A stretch of DNA of 5,555 bases from contig CAJGCN010000081.1 in the NCBI GenBank assembly GCA_904501815.1, positions 1 to 5,555 on the forward strand, read 5' to 3'. The DNA comes from an uncultured Clostridia bacterium (GTDB lineage Bacteria > Bacillota > Clostridia > Christensenellales > Borkfalkiaceae). This document shows, one piece after another, positions 1 through 5,555 of the stretch (within the stretch, counting starts at the first letter, position 1; each line of letters starts with the position of its first letter). Both the position numbers and the translations under genes were made by a program. Below the pieces are notes generated by a model. The model did not search any database. It was not told the origin of the DNA and saw only the letters and a program-made list of their open reading frames with translations.

Positions 1-1
1 T

Positions 2-391
2 AATCAAAAAGCGGAAAGCGTTATTGCTTGTTTAGACATTATTGAACGCAAATACGGGAATTTATTTAGTAGAGTTTTTAAAACAATAACGGTAGATAAT
101 GGAACAGAGTTTTCGGACGTTGTAGGCTTAGAAAAATCTTGCTATGGCGGTAAACGAACAAAAATGTTTTATTGTCACCCGTATTGTTCTTCCGAGCGTG
201 GCACGAATGAACGCTTGAATAGAGAAATACGTAGAAAAATTCCAAAAGGCTCAAAATTAGGTCAATATTCGGCATTAGAAATACAAAAGGTTGAAGATTG
301 GATAAATGATTATCCGCGTCAAGTATTAGGCTTTTGTACGTCAAAAGAGCTCTTTGACGAGCAAATTTATAAAATTCAAAAAAATTTTTAA
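2..391 (+). CDS. IS30-family transposase, C-terminal part (cut by window edge)
   Basis: The frame is open from base 2 to the stop at 389-391, giving 129 residues of a DDE transposase that cuts and joins insertion sequence ends. The beginning lies outside the window, so no start is assigned; the first in-frame ATG (164) is internal. Visible residues include TVDNGTEF with the second catalytic Asp (D32 of the visible part, base 95). The block YCHPYCSSERGTNERLN carries the catalytic Glu (E65), 33 positions later, matching the DD(33)E spacing of IS30 transposases. The downstream RRKIPKG and the tail with W-I-N-D-Y-P-R-Q-V-L-G-F are also typical of the family C-terminus. The region is visibly more AT-rich than thrS and leuS, as expected for a mobile gene. 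It converges on thrS with 57 bp between the stop codons. Whether the whole element is intact cannot be judged here; nothing in the visible part is broken. Confidence 0.9.
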   Translation, partial: NQKAESVIACLDIIERKYGNLFSRVFKTITVDNGTEFSDVVGLEKSCYGGKRTKMFYCHPYCSSERGTNERLNREIRRKIPKGSKLGQYSALEIQKVEDWINDYPRQVLGFCTSKELFDEQIYKIQKNF

Positions 392-406
392 ATTATTTTT
401 CGTTTT

Positions 407-431
407 TGTGCAATTTACTCTTGACATTTAC
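407..431 (+). repeat. Putative right terminal inverted repeat of the IS30-type element
   Basis: The element's right end must lie close to the transposase stop (391) and cannot extend far past the thrS stop (449). The segment GTGCAATTTACTCTTGACAT at about 408-427 resembles the right ends of IS30-family elements, which often contain a GTGCAATTTA-like block some 20 bases from the tip. The left copy is outside the window, so neither the exact tip nor a target duplication can be verified. The placement is inference from position and general resemblance. Confidence 0.35.
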
Positions 432-448
432 AAAAATATTTTTCTTTT

Positions 449-2356
449 TTAAAATACCGTTTTTTCTGCGATATCCGAAAGTACGGTTTGGATAAATTCG
501 TCCGCGCTGACCGCGCCCGTATCCCCTTTATCCCGACGGCGCACGGCAACAAGCCCCGCTTCCGCTTCCTTTTCGCCTACGACGAGCATATACGGCACTT
601 TTTCCATCTGCGCTTCGCGGATTTTATAGCCGATTTTCTCGTTTCTGTCGTCCACTTCCACGCGAATACCCTTTTCTTTGAGTTTTGCGCAAAGCTCGTT
701 TGCATATCCTTCCTGACGGTCGGTAATCGGCAAAATCTTTACCTGTACGGGAGAAATCCAAACGGGGAATTTCCCTGCGAAATGCTCGATTAAAATCCCG
801 ATAAACCGTTCAATCGAACCGAATACCACGCGGTGCACCATAATCGGGCGGTGTTTTCCACCGTCTTCGCCCACGTATTCCATTTCAAAGCGTTGGGGAA
901 GTTGGAAATCAAGCTGAATCGTACCGCATTGCCACGTTCTGCCGATAGAGTCTTCCAAATGGAAGTCGATTTTCGGCCCGTAGAACGCACCGTCCCCTTC
1001 GTTGATAACGTAAGGAAGTCCTAAGCTGTCTAACGCGCTCTTTAACGCGTCGGTTGCGTTATTCCAGTCTTCGTCGCTACCCATACTGTTTTCAGGACGG
1101 GTAGAAAGTTCCATGTGATATTTAAACCCGAACAGCGTGTACACTTCGTTAATTAAGCGTACGACACCTTTAATTTCGTCTTTGATTTGCGCGGGCGTCA
1201 TAAAGATATGCGCGTCGTCTTGCGTGAAACAACGAACGCGGAAAAGCCCGTGTAATTGCCCCGACTTTTCGTGACGGTGCACAAGCCCCAACTCGCCCAT
1301 ACGGATAGGCAAATCCTTATAGCTGTGCGGTTCGTTTTTATAAACGAGAATACTGCCCGGACAGTTCATAGGCTTGATGGCGAAATCTTCGTCGTCCACT
1401 TTCGTCGTATACATATTGTCGCGGTAGTGAAACCAATGCCCCGACGTTTCCCAAAGGGTACGGTTGAGCATAATCGGCGTGTTGACTTCCACGTAGCCTT
1501 CGCGAGTATGAATTTGACGCCAATAATCAATGAGCGCGTTTTTGAGTTTCATACCGTTCGGCAAGAAGAAGGGCAAGCCTTTGCCTTCGTTCATCATTGC
1601 AAAGAGCTTTAATTCTTTTCCAAGCTTGGTATGATCGCGTTTTTTTGCTTCTTCGAGCATGGTGAAATAAGCTTCCATTTCGTCCTTTTTCGCAAACGCC
1701 GTGCCGTAAATACGGGTAAGCATTTTATTATGCTCGTCCCCGCGCCAATACGCGCCTGCTATACTCGTTAATTTAAACGCTTTAATTTTCCCCGTTGACG
1801 GAAGGTGCGGGCCTTTGCAAAGGTCGGTAAAGTTCCCTTGCTTATAAAAAGAAATCGTTTCGCCGTCGGGCAAATCTTCAATCAATTCCACTTTATAATT
1901 TTCGCTAAACCCCTTCATAAGCGCAATCGCTTCGTCTTTGGGCAGAGTAAATCTTTCAATGGGCAAATTACTCTTGATGATTTTTTGCATTTCTACTTCG
2001 ATTTTCGCAAGGTCTGCTTGCGTGATTGGGGTGACGAAATCTACGTCGTAATAAAACCCGTTGTCGATAACAGGCCCTATCGAAAGCTTACAAGTAGGAT
2101 ATACCGTTTTAAGGGCTTGCGCTAAAACGTGCGCGCAAGTATGACGGTATACGTGCAACCCTTCTTTATCTTTGAGCGTGATAAGCTCTAACGCATCGCC
2201 TTCTTGTAAGATATGGGAAAGATCGACCGTTTCCCCGTTGACTTTTGCGCAGACGGCGTTTCTTGCCAAACCTTCGGAAATTGCAAGCGCGGCTTGCAGG
2301 CAAGTCGAGCCTTCCAAAAGTTCTAAACGATCGCCGTTTTTGAGTGTGATGAACAT
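449..2356 (-). CDS. thrS: Threonyl-tRNA synthetase
   Basis: This class II synthetase charges tRNA-Thr with threonine in the cytoplasm. Its 635 residues match full bacterial length (E. coli 642). Domain order: an N-terminal TGS domain (about 1-62); an editing domain that removes mis-attached serine, with H72-x3-H76 and C180-x3-H184; the catalytic core (about 245-530); and the anticodon-binding domain (about 535-632). The core contains the expected zinc ligands C332 (NCPGS), H383 (DDAHIF) and H508 (MVHRV). Motif 2 is at RHEKSGQLHGLFRVR and motif 3 at HRVVFGSIERFIG. The ATG at 2354-2356 is preceded by GGAGGA with about 6 nt spacing, which fixes the start. No lesions were seen. Upstream lie a T-box leader and its own promoter, so expression should rise when tRNA-Thr is uncharged. 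No convincing terminator follows the stop; an IS30-type element lies 57 bp away in convergent orientation. Confidence 0.98.
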   Translation of the reverse strand: MFITLKNGDRLELLEGSTCLQAALAISEGLARNAVCAKVNGETVDLSHILQEGDALELITLKDKEGLHVYRHTCAHVLAQALKTVYPTCKLSIGPVIDNGFYYDVDFVTPITQADLAKIEVEMQKIIKSNLPIERFTLPKDEAIALMKGFSENYKVELIEDLPDGETISFYKQGNFTDLCKGPHLPSTGKIKAFKLTSIAGAYWRGDEHNKMLTRIYGTAFAKKDEMEAYFTMLEEAKKRDHTKLGKELKLFAMMNEGKGLPFFLPNGMKLKNALIDYWRQIHTREGYVEVNTPIMLNRTLWETSGHWFHYRDNMYTTKVDDEDFAIKPMNCPGSILVYKNEPHSYKDLPIRMGELGLVHRHEKSGQLHGLFRVRCFTQDDAHIFMTPAQIKDEIKGVVRLINEVYTLFGFKYHMELSTRPENSMGSDEDWNNATDALKSALDSLGLPYVINEGDGAFYGPKIDFHLEDSIGRTWQCGTIQLDFQLPQRFEMEYVGEDGGKHRPIMVHRVVFGSIERFIGILIEHFAGKFPVWISPVQVKILPITDRQEGYANELCAKLKEKGIRVEVDDRNEKIGYKIREAQMEKVPYMLVVGEKEAEAGLVAVRRRDKGDTGAVSADEFIQTVLSDIAEKTVF

Positions 2357-2397
2357 AACATTCCTCCGTATTTCTTATGATTTTCGTAAAATAAAAT

Positions 2398-2429
2398 AAA
2401 AAAATCCCCAAACTCCAACGAGTTTAAGG
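2398..2429 (-). terminator. T-box-controlled intrinsic terminator of thrS
   Basis: On the - strand CCUUAAACUC (2429-2420) pairs with GAGUUUGGGG (2415-2406) around a GUUG loop, giving 10 bp including two G-U pairs. One A and then seven U (2404-2398) follow. This is a standard rho-independent terminator, placed 41 bp before the thrS start codon. Its 5' arm shares CCUU with the antiterminator, so tRNA binding should switch it off. Confidence 0.92.
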
Positions 2430-2597
2430 ACGCAAAATACAATGCGCGGTTCCACCTTAATTGCCGAGCCTACGCCCGACCGCTTTTTTCAAGTTATACG
2501 AACGCAAAGTGGTTTCGCCGTTTGCTTCCCGCTACCCGTCTTACAGCCAAAGGACGGACTCTCTGTGAGCTTTTGGCAACGCTACTTATCTTTGCAC
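2398..2597 (-). ncRNA. T-box riboswitch, threonine-specific, thrS leader
   Basis: This leader RNA senses uncharged tRNA-Thr and controls transcription into thrS. On the - strand, Stem I closes with GCAAAG (2595-2590) against CUUUGC (2509-2504). The specifier loop shows the loop-E pair AGUA (2586-2583) and GAA (2516-2514), followed directly by ACC (2513-2511), a threonine codon, then a purine. AGAGAG at 2564-2559 fits the AG-bulge region, with a distal stem CCGUC/GACGG (2557-2553 and 2540-2536). The T-box proper, AAGGUGGAACCGCGC, is at 2458-2444; its UGGA (2454-2451) would pair with a tRNA 3' end UCCA. The antiterminator pairs AAGG with CCUU (2429-2426) and CGCA with UGCG (2446-2443 and 2434-2431). 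CCUU is also the base of the terminator stem, so the two structures exclude each other. The class is certain; the threonine assignment rests on the codon and the downstream gene, which agree. Confidence 0.95.
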
Positions 2598-2602
2598 GTT
2601 CT

Positions 2603-2631
2603 ATTGTAAACTTTTATCGGTGGTTTGTCAA
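2603..2631 (-). promoter_or_regulatory. thrS promoter, sigma-A type
   Basis: On the - strand a consensus -35 TTGACA (2631-2626) is followed by a 17-bp spacer and -10 TACAAT (2608-2603). Transcription should begin near 2597, just before the first strand of T-box Stem I, which supports the call. The -35 box lies 17 bp after the stop codon of the ytxC-like gene, so thrS has its own promoter but may also receive read-through. Confidence 0.88.
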
Positions 2632-2648
2632 CCTTTTTTATAGCTTTT

Positions 2649-3347
2649 TTAACAAAAAATCACTTTTCCTTTATAATATTTACGTAAAAATTCGTCCGTT
2701 TCCTGATCGGGCTTGCCAAAACAGTACACCCGTTCCGCGCCTAAAAGCAAAATTTCCCCAACGAGCGAGCTTTCACCCGTCAACGCGCTTTTCGATAAAA
2801 CGCGGTAAGTTTCGTCGTAGGCTTTGCCGTCTTTTAAAAAGATTTTCCCTTCCCCGTCTTCCACGAGAAAACTTACGAACCCTTCCAACGACTGTTTGCC
2901 AAAATCGGCAGGAATATACTCCGCTATCCCGTCCCAACGCCGTTGCAATTCCTGTAAGCGGAAATGAAAAAAACCGTCTAAGCAATACTGCTCCGCACCG
3001 CAAAGCGTTTCGGCTACGATTTCCCTGTCTTCTTTTAAATCCGCCGCAGCAAGCGCGGTAAACAGCAATCGTTTTTCCTTTTCGTTTAAAAGGGGCAAAG
3101 TCAGGCGTTTTTGGAAATACTGGTATTTATAGCCTACGGCAATAATATCAGAGATATTATCTTCCGTAAATTTGCGAACGTAAGGGCAATATTTCTTTTC
3201 CGTTTCAAAAGCGACGACCATCGTATCGCCTTTCTTTTCAAAATCAATTTTTGACGGTAAGTAAGAAAATTTGTCTTTTACTTTTCCGTAGAGATAAGAC
3301 ATATAAAGGCCGTCGAAGCCGCTTTGCATAATCGTTATTCTTTCCAC
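2649..3347 (-). CDS. Probable YtxC-like protein (uncharacterised, sporulation-associated family)
   Basis: This soluble protein of 226-232 residues has no signal peptide, membrane segment or known catalytic motif that I can see. Two things suggest the YtxC family, annotated as putative sporulation proteins of unknown function. First, ytxC lies directly upstream of thrS in Bacillus, and this gene has the same place and strand. Second, its central part (about residues 125-170: DGFFHFRLQELQ, then EGFVSFLVEDGEGK) resembles the family pattern of a FRL-type helix followed by an acidic helical region. The resemblance is partial and the protein is shorter than the roughly 280 residues usual for YtxC, so it may be a divergent member or unrelated. 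The longest frame starts at GTG (3347), which has no Shine-Dalgarno. ATG at 3329 has GGAAAG about 10 nt upstream and is the better start. A TATAAT box at 3359-3354 would start the RNA near the GTG, which also favours the ATG. No terminator separates it from the thrS promoter. Confidence 0.6.
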   Translation of the reverse strand: MERITIMQSGFDGLYMSYLYGKVKDKFSYLPSKIDFEKKGDTMVVAFETEKKYCPYVRKFTEDNISDIIAVGYKYQYFQKRLTLPLLNEKEKRLLFTALAAADLKEDREIVAETLCGAEQYCLDGFFHFRLQELQRRWDGIAEYIPADFGKQSLEGFVSFLVEDGEGKIFLKDGKAYDETYRVLSKSALTGESSLVGEILLLGAERVYCFGKPDQETDEFLRKYYKGKVIFC

Positions 3348-3353
3348 AAGGTT

Positions 3354-3359
3354 ATTATA
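3354..3359 (-). promoter_or_regulatory. Possible -10 box for the ytxC-like gene
   Basis: A perfect TATAAT on the - strand lies immediately upstream of the gene. The hexamer 17 bp further up (TAAATA, 3382-3377) is a poor -35 and no extended -10 TG is present. This is therefore a suggestion from the -10 alone. If used, RNA would begin near 3347, giving an 18-nt leader before the ATG at 3329. Confidence 0.4.
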
Positions 3360-3446
3360 TGCGGGAAGCGCAAAATTATTTATTGACTGAAAATAGCTTT
3401 TTAAGGAATTTCATGCGGTTTCACGCCATTACCCGCTTATAATTGC

Positions 3447-3475
3447 TTGACTTACCCGCAAAAATACTATATAAT
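3447..3475 (+). promoter_or_regulatory. leuS promoter, sigma-A type
   Basis: TTGACT (3447-3452), a 17-bp spacer and a perfect TATAAT (3470-3475) give a strong sigma-A promoter. Transcription should begin around 3482, leaving a leader of about 64 nt before the leuS ATG. This is too short for a T-box, and no T-box sequence is found between the promoter and the gene. Confidence 0.88.
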
Positions 3476-3503
3476 ATATCAATAAGAAAATTTTAACGAT
3501 TTA

Positions 3504-3533
3504 GAGAAGAAAACCGCCAAACGCGATTTTCTC
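3504..3533 (+). other. Possible leader hairpin abutting the leuS ribosome binding site
   Basis: GAGAAGA (3504-3510) can pair with TTTTCTC (3527-3533) in 7 bp with one G-U. An inner CGC/GCG stem closes a CAAAC loop. The 3' arm ends immediately before the Shine-Dalgarno GGAGG (3534-3538). The stem is AU-rich and modest in strength, and it is not followed by a U-tract, so it is not a terminator. It could be an mRNA-stabilising or translational element, or chance. Confidence 0.3.
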
Positions 3534-3545
3534 GGAGGTTTGAAA

Positions 3546-5555
3546 ATGGATATGAAATCCGTTGAAAAGAAATGGCAAGCAAAATGGGAGAAATCCAAAC
3601 TCAACGTGTTCAATAAAAAGAACGCGGATAAAAAGCTGTACGTTTTGGAAATGTTCTCTTATCCTTCTGCGGCGAATTTGCACGTTGGGCATTGGTATAA
3701 CTACGGCCCGACGGATTCCTACGCGCGTTTTAAAAAGATGCAAGGCTACGAAGTATTCCAGCCTATGGGCTTCGACGCGTTCGGTCTGCCTGCGGAAAAC
3801 TACGCGATAAAAACGGGCGTACACCCCAAAGATTCAACGGAAAAGAACGTTGCAACGATGGAAGTTCAGCTCCGTAATATGGGGGCAATGTTCGACTGGA
3901 CGGCGGAAATTAAAACCTGCGAAGAAGATTATTATAAATGGACGCAATGGCTGTTTTTACAGCTTTATAAAAAAGGACTTGCCTATCGCAAGGAAGCGCT
4001 CGTCAACTGGTGTCCTTCCTGCGAAACGGTGCTTGCAAACGAACAGGTAATCGACACGAAGTGCGAACGTTGCGGAAGCATCGTTCACCGCAAGGATATG
4101 ACGCAATGGTTCTTTAAAATCACCGACTACGCCGAAGAGCTTTTAGAAGATCTCGACGGACTCGACTGGCCCGAAAAAACTAAGCTGATGCAAAAGAATT
4201 GGATCGGCAAATCGTTGGGCTGTGAAATCAATTTCGAATGTGAAACGGGCGATACGATCACCGTATTCACCACCCGTCCCGATACCGTGTTCGGCGTAAA
4301 CTACGTTGTTCTTGCGCCTGAACACCCGCTCGTGGAAAAGCTCAAAGAAGCGCACCCCGAACAAGCCGAAGCGATTGACGCTTACGTTCGCTACGCGGCG
4401 GAAGCAAACGACATTGAGCGCCTTTCCACCGCTCGCGAAAAGACGGGCGTTTACACGGGCGCATACGCAATCCACCCCTTAACGGGCAAACAAATCCCCG
4501 TATATCTTGCCGATTACGTGTTGTATTCCTACGGCACGGGCGCGGTAATGGCGGTTGCGGCGCACGACGAACGCGACTATGCGTTTGCGAAAAAATACGG
4601 TTTGCCTATCACGCAAGTCATTCAAAAAGTAGGCGGAGAAACCGTTTTGCCTTTCTGTGAAGACGGCATTTTGGTAAACAGCGGAGAGTTCGACGGACTT
4701 TCTGGCGACGAAGCGCGCGACGCTATCGCCGTACACCTTACCAAAATAGGCAAAGGTTGCAAAAAGATAAATTACCGTTTGCGCGATTGGTCTGTATCCC
4801 GTCAACGCTATTGGGGTGCGCCTATTCCTATGATTCATTGTGAAAAATGTGGCGTCGTACCCGTTCCCGAAAAGGATTTGCCTGTAAAACTTCCCTACGA
4901 CGTAGAATTTAAGCCTACGGGAAAATCCCCTCTTGCTTCTCACGACGGGTTTATGAACTGCACCTGCCCCGCTTGCGGTAGCAAAGCAAAGCGCGACCCC
5001 GACACGTTAGATACTTTCGTTTGTTCGAGCTGGTATTATTTGCGCTACCCCGAAGCAACGAACGACAAACACGCGTTCACCAAAGAAGTAGCGGATAAGA
5101 TGTTGCCCGTCGATACCTACGTAGGCGGGTCGGAACACGCTTGTATGCACTTATTATACGCGCGTTTCATCACGAAAGCTTTGCGGGATATGGGATATTT
5201 AAGCTTTGGCGAACCTTTCAAACGGCTCGTGCATCAAGGCATTATCTTAGGTCCTGACGGAAACAGAATGTCGAAATCCAAAGGCAACGTCGTTTCCCCC
5301 GATAAATACGTAAGCGAATATGGTTCGGACGTATTCAGACTCTATTTAATGTTCGGGTTCAGCTACACCGAAGGCGGTCCTTGGAACGACGACGGCATTA
5401 AATCGATTGCGCGGTTCTTAGAAAAGGTAGAACGGCTCGTGCAAAAAGCCGAAGAAAAAGGAAAAGACGGCTATACCGAAATAACTTCCGCCGAAAAAGA
5501 TTTGAATTACGCAAAACACTACGCGATTAAAAATATCACTCGCGACGTAGACGTA
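3546..5555 (+). CDS. leuS: Leucyl-tRNA synthetase, N-terminal 670 residues (continues past window)
   Basis: This class I synthetase charges tRNA-Leu with leucine in the cytoplasm. The frame is open for 670 codons to the window edge; bacterial LeuS is usually 800-880 residues, so the anticodon-binding and C-terminal domains are largely missing here. Visible are HVGH at 46-49 (the HIGH signature) and a Cys4 zinc module (C156, C159, C173, C176). The CP1 editing domain (about 225-420) has TTRPDT at 242-247 and GTGAVMAVAAHDERD with the conserved Asp at 341. Next come RDWSVSRQRYWG (413-424), a second Cys pair set (C432, C435, C474, C477), and VGGSEHACMHLLYARF. The KMSKS signature is MSKSK at 575-579. 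The short run from HQGIILGPDG to the KMSKS loop lacks the leucine-specific insertion of E. coli LeuS, like the Bacillus enzyme. The start is fixed by GGAGG 7 nt before ATG 3546; a second ATG at codon 3 is less well placed. No lesions seen. Confidence 0.97.
   Translation, partial: MDMKSVEKKWQAKWEKSKLNVFNKKNADKKLYVLEMFSYPSAANLHVGHWYNYGPTDSYARFKKMQGYEVFQPMGFDAFGLPAENYAIKTGVHPKDSTEKNVATMEVQLRNMGAMFDWTAEIKTCEEDYYKWTQWLFLQLYKKGLAYRKEALVNWCPSCETVLANEQVIDTKCERCGSIVHRKDMTQWFFKITDYAEELLEDLDGLDWPEKTKLMQKNWIGKSLGCEINFECETGDTITVFTTRPDTVFGVNYVVLAPEHPLVEKLKEAHPEQAEAIDAYVRYAAEANDIERLSTAREKTGVYTGAYAIHPLTGKQIPVYLADYVLYSYGTGAVMAVAAHDERDYAFAKKYGLPITQVIQKVGGETVLPFCEDGILVNSGEFDGLSGDEARDAIAVHLTKIGKGCKKINYRLRDWSVSRQRYWGAPIPMIHCEKCGVVPVPEKDLPVKLPYDVEFKPTGKSPLASHDGFMNCTCPACGSKAKRDPDTLDTFVCSSWYYLRYPEATNDKHAFTKEVADKMLPVDTYVGGSEHACMHLLYARFITKALRDMGYLSFGEPFKRLVHQGIILGPDGNRMSKSKGNVVSPDKYVSEYGSDVFRLYLMFGFSYTEGGPWNDDGIKSIARFLEKVERLVQKAEEKGKDGYTEITSAEKDLNYAKHYAIKNITRDVDV

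Noticed and set aside
421..426. TTGACA in the probable IS end, pointing outward, as a -35 box for a hybrid promoter
   Set aside because: No -10-like hexamer lies at 16-18 bp spacing, and transcription would run antisense into the end of thrS. Kept only as part of the putative inverted repeat.
1256..1612. Open frame of 118 codons on the + strand
   Set aside because: It lies within the conserved catalytic core of thrS on the opposite strand and shows no independent coding evidence.
2522..3061. Open frame of 179 codons on the + strand
   Set aside because: It overlaps the T-box leader, the thrS promoter and the ytxC-like gene on the other strand, has no ribosome binding site and its protein is low in recognisable features. 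It is a shadow frame.
3438..3443. Second TATAAT on the + strand upstream of leuS
   Set aside because: The sequence 17-18 bp upstream (around GCGGTT, 3415-3420) is not a -35 box. The promoter at 3447-3475 is much better.
4479..4943. Open frame of 154 codons on the - strand
   Set aside because: It lies entirely inside leuS, whose reading is certain, and is rich in Arg, Phe and Val as typical of a reverse-complement shadow.
1..5555. CRISPR array, tRNA or rRNA genes, toxin-antitoxin or defence module
   Set aside because: No regular short repeats, tRNA-like cloverleaf or recognisable defence proteins were seen. The window is accounted for by housekeeping genes and one IS fragment.

Overview
The window looks like a core chromosomal segment of a Gram-positive, Bacillota-type bacterium, probably Clostridia-like. 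The evidence is a complete T-box leader in front of thrS, strong Shine-Dalgarno sites (GGAGG), sigma-A type promoters with TTGACA/TATAAT boxes, and a ytxC-like gene directly upstream of thrS, an order known from Bacillus. The sequence does not support a genus call.

Layout from left to right: (1) Bases 2-391 are the C-terminal part of an IS30-family transposase on the + strand, cut by the left window edge. Its probable right end lies in the 57 bp before thrS. (2) A complete thrS, threonyl-tRNA synthetase, is on the - strand at 449-2356. (3) Its leader (about 2398-2597, - strand) is a threonine-responsive T-box riboswitch. It has a readable specifier codon ACC, an antiterminator and a competing intrinsic terminator, and is driven by a near-consensus promoter at 2603-2631. 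(4) A 226-232 residue protein lies upstream of thrS on the same strand (2649-3347) and is probably a divergent YtxC-family protein. (5) A 198-bp divergent intergenic region carries a near-consensus promoter for leuS and a -10 box facing the ytxC-like gene. (6) leuS, leucyl-tRNA synthetase, starts at 3546 on the + strand and runs off the right edge after 670 codons with no interruption.

The main theme is translation: two aminoacyl-tRNA synthetase genes in opposite orientation. thrS is controlled by uncharged tRNA-Thr through its T-box. leuS has only a short leader of about 64 nt with no T-box, so the two genes should respond differently to amino-acid starvation. The insertion sequence at the left end converges on the 3' end of thrS. 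I see no evidence of a previously undescribed system; the observations worth a second look are modest and are listed as findings.
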